Positions 24,670 through 33,316 of a stretch of 64,000 nt of DNA are shown here, piece after piece. Location: assembly GCA_900465675.1 (NCBI GenBank), contig UBJR01000023.1, forward strand, positions 62,001-126,000. The letters are read 5' to 3'. Position numbers and translations under genes: made by a program. Below the pieces are notes generated by a model. The model worked only from the letters and a program-made list of their open reading frames with translations, was not told where the DNA came from and searched no databases. Source of the DNA: Hyphomicrobiales bacterium. GTDB taxonomy: Bacteria; Pseudomonadota; Alphaproteobacteria; Rhizobiales; Rhizobiaceae. How positions within the stretch are numbered: position 1 is the first letter of the stretch; every line of letters begins with the position of its first letter.

Positions 24670-25923
24670 TCAAGTGGCGCGGGCCACGGTATCGCCAGAC
24701 AATTCACGCTGGTAGCGGTGCTCCAGAGCTGAACATCCCCAAACGATCCCGAACAGCAGATAGACGTGGCGCCAGTGGTCGATGTCGATGACGTTGCCGA
24801 TCGTTGCGTGGCCGATGACGCAGATCCAGGCGATCATCAGGAAGGGCTGCCAGGGGCGGTCCTTCAACAGATTCTTGAAGCCGAGATAGATGGTCCAGAT
24901 CAGCATCGACACATAGGTGACGAAGCCGAGCCAGCCGTATGTTGTCAGGCATTTCAGCCAGATATTGTGCTCGTCTTCTGGAAAGATCGTGCCGAACACC
25001 ATCGGGCCGATGCCGAAGGGTCGTTCCATCATCATCTGGAAGCCGATCCGATGGCGGTCGAACCGGCCGAGATATTCGCCGTCATATTGCTGGACGAGCT
25101 GCGCGCGGGTGCTGAAGAGGTCGGCGACCTGCGGGATCTGCAGGGCGATCACCAAGGCGGCGACCATCAGGATGACGGCGGTCATCGACATCAGCAGGAT
25201 CTTCAGCCGGAAGGCGCCGGTGCGCTCTTTCAGCAGCATCACGAAGATCAGGATGACGATCGTCAAGAGGAACAGCCCCCAGGCGGCGCGCGAAAAAGAC
25301 AGGAAGACGCCGAGCGCCAGGATCAGCAACGCGAAGGCGCGGATCGGTGAGCTCAAGAGGCTGCGCGTCAGCATCCCGTGCACAAGATAGAGGGAAGGGG
25401 CGACGAGGAAGGGGCCGAAGACGTTCGGATCCTGGAAGGCGCCCTTGGCGCGGTCGTAGAGGGTGAACACCTCGGAGCCGGGAAAGGCGTGAAAATAGCC
25501 GAGAATGCCGAGCGCCGAGGTGATGACGGCGGCAAAGACCCAGGCGTCGAAGATCAGCAAAAGGCGCTTGGCATTGTCCTCGATGATCGCCGCATAGAAG
25601 ACGGAGGTCAGCGCCAGGAAGGTGGAGACCGCCACATACATCGGCCCGCCGGTCATGTCCTTCATCTGCGTCAGCGACAGCATGCCGCCGACATTGAAGG
25701 TGAGGAGCAGGGCGAGCAAGATACCGCTGTAGCGCGATATGCGAAGGCCGAGGATGAACCAGATGCCGGTCAGCCCGGCCATCCAGAGTTCATAGGGCGC
25801 CGGCTCGTCGATGACGAAGCCCGAGAGGAACACGCCGAAGGCAACCATCGCGGAGCCGATCAGCCGCAGCGTCACGCGCTGCGGGTCGGAGACGCGCGCG
25901 TATGTCGCCTCGATCGCGCTCAA
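24670..25923 (-). CDS. O-antigen ligase / Wzy-type polysaccharide polymerase
   Basis: The protein has 417 residues starting at a TTG (25923) that overlaps the upstream gene's stop as TTGA, with GGAAAA nearby. About eleven hydrophobic helices are visible, and the Wzy_C-type periplasmic region contains FGIGPMVFGTIFPEDEHNIWLKCLTTYGW, including the DEHN motif typical of ligase/polymerase proteins. It probably polymerises or ligates lipid-linked repeat units in the inner membrane. It is coupled to the priming transferase gene. The longer frame to 26523 overlaps that gene and was rejected. The locus resembles the Rhizobium glucomannan / Agrobacterium unipolar-polysaccharide type, which is a tentative comparison. 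Confidence 0.85.
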   Translation of the reverse strand: MSAIEATYARVSDPQRVTLRLIGSAMVAFGVFLSGFVIDEPAPYELWMAGLTGIWFILGLRISRYSGILLALLLTFNVGGMLSLTQMKDMTGGPMYVAVSTFLALTSVFYAAIIEDNAKRLLLIFDAWVFAAVITSALGILGYFHAFPGSEVFTLYDRAKGAFQDPNVFGPFLVAPSLYLVHGMLTRSLLSSPIRAFALLILALGVFLSFSRAAWGLFLLTIVILIFVMLLKERTGAFRLKILLMSMTAVILMVAALVIALQIPQVADLFSTRAQLVQQYDGEYLGRFDRHRIGFQMMMERPFGIGPMVFGTIFPEDEHNIWLKCLTTYGWLGFVTYVSMLIWTIYLGFKNLLKDRPWQPFLMIAWICVIGHATIGNVIDIDHWRHVYLLFGIVWGCSALEHRYQRELSGDTVARAT

Positions 25924-27479
25924 TAGGCGTTTTCCGTGTTCAGCAGCCGGATCGGCGTCAGGAACAGGATCTTCAGGTCGAACCAGAGCGACCAGTTCTC
26001 GATATAGTAGAGATCGTAGGCCGTGCGGAACTTGATCTTGTCGTCGTTGTCGACTTCGCCGCGCCAGCCGTTGATCTGCGCCCAGCCGGTGACGCCGGGC
26101 TTGACGCGGTGGCGGGCGAAATAGCCTTCGACGACATCGCCGAAGGCGCGGTCGCGGGCCTGGGCGAGAACGGCGTGGGGGCGTGGGCCGACCAGCGACA
26201 ACTCGCCGCGCAGCACGTTGAACAGTTGCGGCAGTTCGTCGATCGACGATTTGCGGATGAAGCGGCCGACAGGGGTGACGCGCGGGTCGCCCTTGGTGAC
26301 GGCGGCCTTCGCCGTCGGATCGCTCAGATGCGTGTACATCGAACGGAATTTGAAGACGTTGATGATCTCGTTGTTGAAGCCGTGGCGCTTCTGCATGAAG
26401 AACACGGGGCCCTTCGAGGTCAGCTTGATGGCGATCGCCGTGGCGACCATCACCGGCCAGAGCAAGAGCAGCGCCAGCGATGCGAAGAACAGGTCGAAAC
26501 CGCGCTTGGCAACCGAATCCCAATCCTGGATCGGTTTCTTGAAGATATCGAGCATCGGCACGGTGCCGACATGCGAATAGGCGCGCGGGCGGAAGCGCAA
26601 GCGGTTGGCATGGGCGGCAAGGCGGATATCGACGGGCAGCACCCAGAGCTTCTTCAAGAGCTGCAGGATGCGCGCTTCGGCGCTGAGCGGCAGGGCGATG
26701 ATCAGCATGTCGATGCGTGTTAGGCGCACGAACTCAACGAGTTCGGCGACGGTGCCGAGCTTCGGATAACCGGCGACCATGATCGGCGAGCGCTTTTCGC
26801 CGCGGTCGTCGAAGATGCCGCAGATGCGGATATCGTTGTCGGGTTGCAGCTCGAGCAGGCGGATCAGGTCTTTCGCCGGATCGCCGCCGCCGACGATCAC
26901 GGCGCGCCGTTCCATGACGCCGTTGCGCGCCCAGTTCCGGATACCGTAGGCAACGAGGAATCGGGTACCGATGAGAAAGAGACCGGAAAGCGAGAACCAG
27001 GCCAGATGGATCTGGATCTGCGTCAGCGATACATCGCGCACCAGCGCGAAGATCAGAGCCGTGACGATGAAGGCTGCGCCCCAGGACAGGAAGATCCGCG
27101 GCAGCAGCCGGACGCGCGAGCGCAGCGCCGGGATCGAATAGGTATCGCTGATCTGCAGGCTGATGACCGCAAGAGCCGCTGCCACAAAGGACATGGCCAC
27201 GCGTGCGCCGAAACTTTCGCTGCCGTCGCCCGGCCAGATCAGGAATGCCAGCAGTCCGATCAGGAATTGCGAGGCGAATTCGAACAGGCGGAACTGGCCG
27301 ATGATGATCGAAGGCGAATGTGTGCCTTCGCGGAACTGCTCGGCGATCTGCAGCGCATAGGCGTTGATGGTCGCGGCCTCGTCCGGCTTTTCATCGCCGT
27401 CGCCACGCACATTGATGTCCGAAACCCGCTTTCGCAGCGTATCGACGTCGAACTGATCGTTCTTTTCTGCCTTGTTCAT
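25920..27479 (-). CDS. Undecaprenyl-phosphate sugar phosphotransferase (priming glycosyltransferase)
   Basis: The protein has 519 residues. The N-terminal half has four to five helices, then a nucleotide-binding Rossmann-like region (RRAVIVGGGDPAKDLIRLLE). The C-terminal third is the bacterial sugar transferase domain (KRGFDLFFASLALLLLWPVM, GPVFFMQKRHGFNN, FKFRSMY, IDELPQLFNVLRGELSLVGPRP, KPGVTGWAQINGWRGE). This is the WcaJ/GumD-like architecture. It transfers a sugar-1-phosphate to undecaprenyl phosphate and so starts repeat-unit synthesis. It lies in a minus-strand cluster with GT4 and Wza-like genes upstream and the polymerase downstream. Confidence 0.93.
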   Translation of the reverse strand: MNKAEKNDQFDVDTLRKRVSDINVRGDGDEKPDEAATINAYALQIAEQFREGTHSPSIIIGQFRLFEFASQFLIGLLAFLIWPGDGSESFGARVAMSFVAAALAVISLQISDTYSIPALRSRVRLLPRIFLSWGAAFIVTALIFALVRDVSLTQIQIHLAWFSLSGLFLIGTRFLVAYGIRNWARNGVMERRAVIVGGGDPAKDLIRLLELQPDNDIRICGIFDDRGEKRSPIMVAGYPKLGTVAELVEFVRLTRIDMLIIALPLSAEARILQLLKKLWVLPVDIRLAAHANRLRFRPRAYSHVGTVPMLDIFKKPIQDWDSVAKRGFDLFFASLALLLLWPVMVATAIAIKLTSKGPVFFMQKRHGFNNEIINVFKFRSMYTHLSDPTAKAAVTKGDPRVTPVGRFIRKSSIDELPQLFNVLRGELSLVGPRPHAVLAQARDRAFGDVVEGYFARHRVKPGVTGWAQINGWRGEVDNDDKIKFRTAYDLYYIENWSLWFDLKILFLTPIRLLNTENAY

Positions 27480-27545
27480 GAGGCTACCGCCGCTCGTTGA
27501 TACGAACGGCTTAACACCAAGCCCCTAAGAAAGATTTACGAGATC

Positions 27546-28709
27546 TTATATATTTGCCGGCTGCGGCGTCATACCCACGAGCTCGTAGTATAGTTTCAGA
27601 ACATCTTTGGCCATCACAGGTGCGGAGAAAACCGCCTTCACGGCGTCTGCCGACGGCATGGTTTGCCGCCCCCATCCGGGCTTGGCGATTGCTTCCGCCA
27701 TCACCCGCGCCAGATCACCGGCGTCGCCTGGCGCCACCAGCGCCCTGCTGTCCTTGCCGAGCACCTCAGGGATGCCGCCGACACGGCTGGCGATGACGGT
27801 CTTGCCGGCGCCGAGTGCCTCGAGAACGATATAGGGCATGGCTTCGGCGCGGGAGGGGACGACGACATTGTCGGACATGGTGAAGGCGTCCTGCACCCGC
27901 ATCGCCGGCAGCATGCTGATGCGTTTTCCGAGCCCGCGCTCGACCATCATGTCGCGGTATTTGTCGCGGTCAGGGCCATCGCCGATCATCAGCGCCGAGA
28001 GCGGCCGCCCGGCCAGACGCTCCGTCCTGGCAAAGGCATCCACAAAAAGATCGGGACCCTTAAGGTCCCTGAGCATGCCGATGTAGATGAACTGGACGGC
28101 GTCGGATCGGGTCGGGATCACCTGGAAGTCGCGCTCCCCGATGCCGTTATAGATCAGCCGCGTCTTGGTCTTCGGCTTGCCGACCTTCTTCATGTAGGTG
28201 TCGCGCTCGTATTCGCAGATGAAGACGAGCGCGTCGGTCAGATATTCCTGCAGCCGCTCCATCTTGAGCACGAATTGCCCGAGGAGCGAGGTGCGGGAAT
28301 AATGCAGGCTTCCGCCATGGGCGGTATAGAGGCGGGCTACGCGATACCTGTTCACCCGCAGGGCTGAGCCAACGAGCCGCGCGAGCACACCGCCTTTGGC
28401 GCCGTGTCCGTGCAGCACATCAGGCCGCAAACTTTTAATCGTCTTGTATGTATCCCAGATAACAGGGATATCCGAGATGCCGGGGGCGCGGCGGATCGGC
28501 ACGCGCGTCAGCCCCAGCGAAAGATAGGGACGGATGTCGTCGAACAGCCGGTCCTCGTGCTCGCCGCCGGTCGAACTGTCGCAGAGAATGCCGACCTCGT
28601 GACCGGCCTTGCTGTGCTCCTCGACGAGATCGCGGACATGGCGAAAAATGCCACCGATCGGTGACCTGAAGCAGTGGATGATGCGGAGAGGCCGTTGTTC
28701 GTCTGCCAT
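27546..28709 (-). CDS. Glycosyltransferase family 4
   Basis: The protein has 387 residues with the GT-B fold. The N-terminal acceptor domain begins IIHCFRSPIGGIFRHVRDLVEEH. The C-terminal donor-binding domain contains FIYIGMLRDLKGPDLFVDAF, ALMIGDGPDRDKYR and the E-x7-E motif in SRAEAMPYIVLEALGAGKTVIAS. It probably adds a sugar from a nucleotide-sugar donor to the lipid-linked intermediate on the cytoplasmic face. It lies six bases after the Wza-like gene, consistent with an operon. Confidence 0.9.
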   Translation of the reverse strand: MADEQRPLRIIHCFRSPIGGIFRHVRDLVEEHSKAGHEVGILCDSSTGGEHEDRLFDDIRPYLSLGLTRVPIRRAPGISDIPVIWDTYKTIKSLRPDVLHGHGAKGGVLARLVGSALRVNRYRVARLYTAHGGSLHYSRTSLLGQFVLKMERLQEYLTDALVFICEYERDTYMKKVGKPKTKTRLIYNGIGERDFQVIPTRSDAVQFIYIGMLRDLKGPDLFVDAFARTERLAGRPLSALMIGDGPDRDKYRDMMVERGLGKRISMLPAMRVQDAFTMSDNVVVPSRAEAMPYIVLEALGAGKTVIASRVGGIPEVLGKDSRALVAPGDAGDLARVMAEAIAKPGWGRQTMPSADAVKAVFSAPVMAKDVLKLYYELVGMTPQPANI

Positions 28710-28715
28710 ATGCGA

Positions 28716-29291
28716 TCAGAACAGCCGTTCGCGGACGTAGATGGTGTCGCCGGCAATGATGGCGGACGAGATGTTGACGCGGCCGGTGATGACTTGGCCG
28801 TTGATCTTGCGTGTCACGTCGACGCTGGCCTGATTGGCGCGGGAAGAGAAGCCGCCGGCCACCGCAATGGCGTTCTGCACGGTCAGGCCTGGAACATAGG
28901 CATATTGGCCGGGCTGGCCGACTTCACCCATGACGTAGATGGAACGGTAGCGGTCGACATCGATGGTGACGTCAGGATCGCGTAGATAACCCTGCTTGAG
29001 CTTGGCGGCAAGCTGGCCGGAAAGCTGCTGCAGCGTGCGGCCGCGGGCAGGGACCTGACCGACGAGCGGGAAGGCGACATAGCCTGCCTGATCGACCGTG
29101 TAGCTGTTGGTCATGCTCGGCTGATCGAAGACGGTGATCCGCAGCCGGTCGCCGCTATCCAGCGTATAGGGCTGAATCGTCGCCTGCTGGAAAGCCTTCG
29201 GCGCCGGCTTATAGGTGTTGCAGCCGCTCAGTACCGCGGTCATCGCGGCAAGGCTCAGGGCCAGAAACATCTTGGGCTTTGCGAAAGGCAT
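28716..29291 (-). CDS. Wza-like outer-membrane polysaccharide export lipoprotein
   Basis: The protein has 191 residues from ATG 29291. A lipoprotein signal ends in the lipobox LSGC (MFLALSLAAMTAVLSGCNTY). Poly_export (YTLDSGDRLRITVFDQPSMTNSYTVD) and SLBB (IYVMGEVGQPGQYAYVPGLTVQNAIAVAGGF) domains follow. It is short compared with full Wza, having a single SLBB-like unit, as in ExoF/GumB-type proteins. It probably forms the periplasmic/outer-membrane part of the exporter and works with the Wzz-like protein encoded divergently at 29483. The longer frame to 29336 would bury the signal peptide. Confidence 0.9.
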   Translation of the reverse strand: MPFAKPKMFLALSLAAMTAVLSGCNTYKPAPKAFQQATIQPYTLDSGDRLRITVFDQPSMTNSYTVDQAGYVAFPLVGQVPARGRTLQQLSGQLAAKLKQGYLRDPDVTIDVDRYRSIYVMGEVGQPGQYAYVPGLTVQNAIAVAGGFSSRANQASVDVTRKINGQVITGRVNISSAIIAGDTIYVRERLF

Positions 29292-29482
29292 TCGACTGTG
29301 CTCACAGGAAACGAACTTGGTCCCTGCCGTTATCAATCCGTTAGGGTTAATGCCCGGTAAAAATTTGCAGGATTTTTTGGAAGACGGCAGGTTTAGGCGC
29401 CTTACTTGCCCAGCCGGTAATTAACGCTTGGGTTACTATAGTCGTTTACCCTTCGCCACACCTTTGTTCTTGGAGTGCGAGT

Positions 29483-31630
29483 ATGTCCGGCGTAACGGGT
29501 AATCAGGATGTCGATATCGATCTTGGCCAGCTTGTCCGTGCGGTATGGGAACGGCGGCTCAAGGTCGTCGCGATCACGCTGGTCGGGGCAGGGGTCGCTT
29601 TCGCCGGCGCCAAGATGATTGCGCCGAAATACCGCGGCGAAACGCGGTTGCTGATCGAACAGCGCGCACCGGCCTTCGCCAACACCCAGTCTGCCGATGC
29701 CAATGCCGGGCCGCTGCTGGACGAACTGAACATCGCCAGCCAGGTGCAGCTGCTGCAATCGGCCGATCTGATCAAGAAGGTCATTAACAGCGAGAAGCTT
29801 TACGAGCTCCCCGAATTCGACGAGGCCGCCAACGGCTCGGCGCTGACCGATATCCTGATTGCGCTGCATCTGAAGAAGAACCCGGCCGAGAACCCGCCGG
29901 AAGAGCGCGTCATCGATGCGTTCACGGAGCGCCTGCAGGTCTTCCAGGTGCCGGGCTCCCGCGTCATCGGCATCAATTTCACTTCCAAGGATCCGAAGCT
30001 CGCCGCCCGCATCCCCAATGCGATGGCCTCCGTCTATCTCGCCACCCAGAGCGGTGCGAAGCTCGATTCCAACTCCGAAGCGACCCGCTGGCTGGAGCCC
30101 GAGATCGAAAGCCTGCGTCAGAAGGTCAGCGATGCCGAGCAGAAGGTTGCCGAATACCGCTCGGTATATGGCTTGCTGCCCACCAATGGCGGCAGCAATT
30201 TCCCGACCCAGCAGCTGAACGATATTTCCGCGGAGCTGACGCGCGTCCGTGGCGAGAAGGCCAATGCCGAGGCCCGCGCACAGGCCGTCCGCAATGCTCT
30301 GTCGTCGGGCGCACCGTCCGATACGCTGCCGGATATCATGGCATCGCAGTCGATGCAGCGGCTGAAGGGCACTGAGTCCGGCCTACAGTCGCAGATTTCC
30401 GATCTCAGCACATCGCTGCTCAACAACCACCCGCGGCTTCGCAGCCTGCGGGCACAGCTCGCCGACATCAAGACGCAGATCCGCCAGGAGACGCAGAAGA
30501 TCCTGACCAGCATCGAGAACGAATCGAAGGTCGCCGATCTTCGTGCCGCCGAGCTCGAGCGCCAGTCCACTACGCTTCAGCAGAATAGCGCCAAGGCCGG
30601 TGAAGACGAAGTCGGCCTCAATGCCCTGCAGCGCGAAGCCAATGCCCAGCGCCAGCTGCTCGAGACCTATCTCGTCCGCTACCGCGAAGCCGCCTCGCGC
30701 GCCGACAGCAATTCAAGCCCGGCCGATGCCCGCGTCGTTTCCAAGGCTGTCCAGCCGGTCGATCCCTATTTCCCGAAGGTCGTGCCGATCGTCATCGTCG
30801 CCACTTTCGCAACGCTGATCCTCACCTCGATCTTCATCATGCTGGCAGAGCTTTTCAGCGGCCGCGCACTGCGTCCTGTCGGTGCATCCGCCGTCCCGGC
30901 CGCCCGGACCGAAGACGAGCCGCTCACCGTTGCCGCGCCGATCAAGTCCAAGCGCGCGGCAGCGCCGAGCATGCTGTCTGCACACGAGGACGACGTGGTT
31001 GTCGAAGAGCCGGCAGAAACCGTAGAGCCCGCTGACGACAACGAGTTCTCGATCGGCTCCGTTGCCGAATACCTGACCAGCAGCCGCGCGCCGCTGGCAA
31101 TCGCCATATCACCCGTTGGTGACGATGGATCTGCTGCCACTGTTGCACTGGCCCGCAAGCTCTCGGCGTCCGGCCAGCGCACCATTCTGGTTGATATGAC
31201 CGGCTCCGGTTATCCGACGGTTCTAATGGCCGAAGATCTGGAAGCGCCCGGTGTGACCGATCTGCTTTGCGGCGTTGCCGCTTTCGGCGATACGATCCAC
31301 CGCGACCGCGCCTCGGACGCCCATCTCATTCCGCAGGGCACCAGCGATGTGCGCCAGGCCATGCGCGGCGCCGACCGGCTCTCGCTGCTACTGGATGCGC
31401 TGATGTCGGCTTATGATATCGTCGTCGTCGAATGCGGCGCGGCCGATGTGGCAGGCGTCTCGCGCCTGACCCGCAGCAAGGATGTCGAAATCATCCTGTC
31501 GATGCCCGAAGTGTTGGAGGACGAGTTCGTCCATGCCATGACGGAGTTCGAAAAGGCCGGCTATCAGCGCGTCGTGCTGATGTCGGGCGGGGAAGCCGCC
31601 GAGCCTGATGTTGCCCGCCACGCGGCGTGA
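29483..31630 (+). CDS. Wzz/GumC-type polysaccharide co-polymerase with degenerate BY-kinase-like domain
   Basis: The protein has 715 residues. The N-terminal Wzz domain (DIDLGQLVRAVWERRLKVV with the first membrane helix), a long periplasmic coiled coil (about 200-430: EIESLRQKVSDAEQKVAEYR and ELERQSTTLQQNSAK) and a second membrane helix (VVPIVIVATFATLILTSIFI) are clear. The C-terminal 180 residues have a P-loop-kinase-like layout (AIAISPVGDDGSAATVALARKL, ILVDMTGSGYPTV, YDIVVVECG), but the Walker A lacks the usual GKS/T and no C-terminal tyrosine cluster is present. It probably controls chain length and export without kinase activity. It is divergent from the Wza-like gene across a 191-base promoter region. 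Confidence 0.88.
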   Translation: MSGVTGNQDVDIDLGQLVRAVWERRLKVVAITLVGAGVAFAGAKMIAPKYRGETRLLIEQRAPAFANTQSADANAGPLLDELNIASQVQLLQSADLIKKVINSEKLYELPEFDEAANGSALTDILIALHLKKNPAENPPEERVIDAFTERLQVFQVPGSRVIGINFTSKDPKLAARIPNAMASVYLATQSGAKLDSNSEATRWLEPEIESLRQKVSDAEQKVAEYRSVYGLLPTNGGSNFPTQQLNDISAELTRVRGEKANAEARAQAVRNALSSGAPSDTLPDIMASQSMQRLKGTESGLQSQISDLSTSLLNNHPRLRSLRAQLADIKTQIRQETQKILTSIENESKVADLRAAELERQSTTLQQNSAKAGEDEVGLNALQREANAQRQLLETYLVRYREAASRADSNSSPADARVVSKAVQPVDPYFPKVVPIVIVATFATLILTSIFIMLAELFSGRALRPVGASAVPAARTEDEPLTVAAPIKSKRAAAPSMLSAHEDDVVVEEPAETVEPADDNEFSIGSVAEYLTSSRAPLAIAISPVGDDGSAATVALARKLSASGQRTILVDMTGSGYPTVLMAEDLEAPGVTDLLCGVAAFGDTIHRDRASDAHLIPQGTSDVRQAMRGADRLSLLLDALMSAYDIVVVECGAADVAGVSRLTRSKDVEIILSMPEVLEDEFVHAMTEFEKAGYQRVVLMSGGEAAEPDVARHAA

Positions 31631-31633
31631 CGG

Positions 31634-32872
31634 TCAGACACCGATCCTGGCGCGAACGCGCTGGGCGGCACGATAGAAACCCGGCCGGGCCTTGATGAAG
31701 GCCTTGCTTCTGGTGATGGCGCGATGCGCCGCGCCGGCGATAGATCCCTTCAGTGACAGCGGCAGAACCGCATCATAATGGCTGGTTTCGACAGGCGCCC
31801 AGGAACGCTTGTAGGTCTGGTCTCCAAGGCCGAAGTCGAAGAGCGATACGCCCTTGACCTGCAGCCCCGATATCATCTGCCAATAGAGAAATTCACCGGG
31901 GCTCGAATCCGGCACCAGGCTCTCATCGATCGCGCCGAACTGGCAGATAATGTGATCACCCTTGCGCGAGATGCCTGAAACCGCGGCAATCTTGCCGGCA
32001 AGCTCGCCTTTCAGCCGCAGCGCATGCATTTCCAGGCCGTAGTCGCCGCCGTCGCGAATATCGATAAGGCCGTGCAGGAAGGCTTTCGTCTCAGCATCGG
32101 CAAAAACGTCCGGCAGACCGAGAGTGCGGAAGCGTTCCGCCTTTTGCTTGAAGAACAGGTCGAGCAGCGCGTGCTGTTCGCCAAGCGTGCCCCCATCCAC
32201 ATAGTCGAACCCGCCGACGGCCTCCAGCCGCTTCGACTGGACGCGGAACTTTTTGCGGCGGCTCTTGGCATTCACCTGCTTCAGCGTTGCCTCGAAATTG
32301 TCGAGCAGCGGCAGCTGATAGGCATGGTTCTGGTTTTGCACCATCGGCAGCAGGCCGAGCGGGTTTCGCCGCCCGCGCCATTCTAGCGGAATGTTCTGCA
32401 GCAGCAGAAGATCGGCCTTGCCCTGCAGCGCCTGTTTCAGGATTTCGGCAAAGCGCTGGGGATCAAGGTCTTCAAAGGCTTCCAGGAAATGTTCGGAAAA
32501 CAGGCCGGTGTTGATATTGCTGTGATCGGCGCCGATGAAGCGGGCGATCCGGACGCCGTGGCTGCTATCGATCTCGACCGGCAGAATGAAGACAACCTTG
32601 CCATGCGTGCTGCCTTTCAGGATCGCCAGCGGCCGCTTATAGGCGCGCACCCAGGAGCGGCACCATTCATAGCCCTGATGCAGAGAGGTGAGGTGGTCCT
32701 TCTCCAGCGTCCGCCAATCGCGCTCCAGCGGCTCCATCGCATCGTGGACGCTTACATCCAGTTCGGTGATCGCCAGCTTGGCGCTGAGCGACCTGAGCCG
32801 CGAAATGCCGGCATCGGCCTTGCCTGCGTCGTCGAGCGGCTGCTGGTCGGCATCGAGCTTCTGGGTCCGCAC
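31634..32872 (-). CDS. GNAT-fold acetyltransferase of the CelD/BcsL type
   Basis: The protein has 412 residues. The central and C-terminal parts match Acetyltransf_6 proteins (CelD/BcsL-like): NAKSRRKKFRVQSKRLEAVGG, LFFKQKAERFRTLGLPDVFAD, GELAGKIAAVSGI and DFGLGDQTYKRSWAPVETSHYD. Such enzymes are encoded in cellulose and exopolysaccharide loci and are thought to acylate the polymer or its precursors. The gene is convergent with the Wzz-like gene, three bases apart, placing it in the polysaccharide locus. The acceptor is unknown. No signal peptide is visible. Confidence 0.82.
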   Translation of the reverse strand: MRTQKLDADQQPLDDAGKADAGISRLRSLSAKLAITELDVSVHDAMEPLERDWRTLEKDHLTSLHQGYEWCRSWVRAYKRPLAILKGSTHGKVVFILPVEIDSSHGVRIARFIGADHSNINTGLFSEHFLEAFEDLDPQRFAEILKQALQGKADLLLLQNIPLEWRGRRNPLGLLPMVQNQNHAYQLPLLDNFEATLKQVNAKSRRKKFRVQSKRLEAVGGFDYVDGGTLGEQHALLDLFFKQKAERFRTLGLPDVFADAETKAFLHGLIDIRDGGDYGLEMHALRLKGELAGKIAAVSGISRKGDHIICQFGAIDESLVPDSSPGEFLYWQMISGLQVKGVSLFDFGLGDQTYKRSWAPVETSHYDAVLPLSLKGSIAGAAHRAITRSKAFIKARPGFYRAAQRVRARIGV

Positions 32873-32993
32873 GGGAATTCTCCGGTCAAGATTGCTTGCC
32901 AGAGGATATAGCGCTGCGGAGCCTATCGAGGATTTAAACGCCGGCCGTGGCGCGCGCTTTTCCGCCGATCACGGTTATCTGCGCGTTAATGCG

Positions 32994-33203
32994 CTATTGC
33001 TGCCTCGGCCCGGCCATCCACTTGATGATCAGCATGGCGGGAAGCACCCAGAGCATGCCGGTCAGCGCGAAATAGAGCAGGTGGCCCCACCACGGCGCCT
33101 CGCCAAGCGTGGCGACGGCGATCGTATTCGCGATCAGCGCATAGGCGAGCACGAGGACGATGATCAGGATCGTGCCGATGAATTTGCGCAGGCGAACGGG
33201 CAT
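32994..33203 (-). CDS. DUF2842 small membrane protein
   Basis: The protein has 69 residues with two transmembrane helices (FIGTILIIVLVLAYALIANTI and LLYFALTGMLWVLPAMLIIKWM) and a short polar end GPRQQ. The pattern, including the TLGEAPWWGHLLYF loop, fits DUF2842, a family of alphaproteobacterial inner-membrane proteins of unknown function. It is divergent from ctaA, 113 bases away. Confidence 0.85.
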   Translation of the reverse strand: MPVRLRKFIGTILIIVLVLAYALIANTIAVATLGEAPWWGHLLYFALTGMLWVLPAMLIIKWMAGPRQQ

Positions 33204-33316
33204 ATCAGTTCAATCTTCCGGGTTGCTTGGACAGCGCGACGGCATGCCGCAAAGGTTCGGGGCTTGTTTTGCATGAGCCGCTGGGGCAAATCAACTGCCG
33301 TAACGAAGGAGCAATC

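Noticed and set aside
26000..26523. Longer N-terminus (617 codons) for the polymerase/ligase gene
   Set aside because: The extra 200 residues lie wholly inside the priming transferase gene and look like shadow sequence. The TTGA overlap start gives a normal-length protein.
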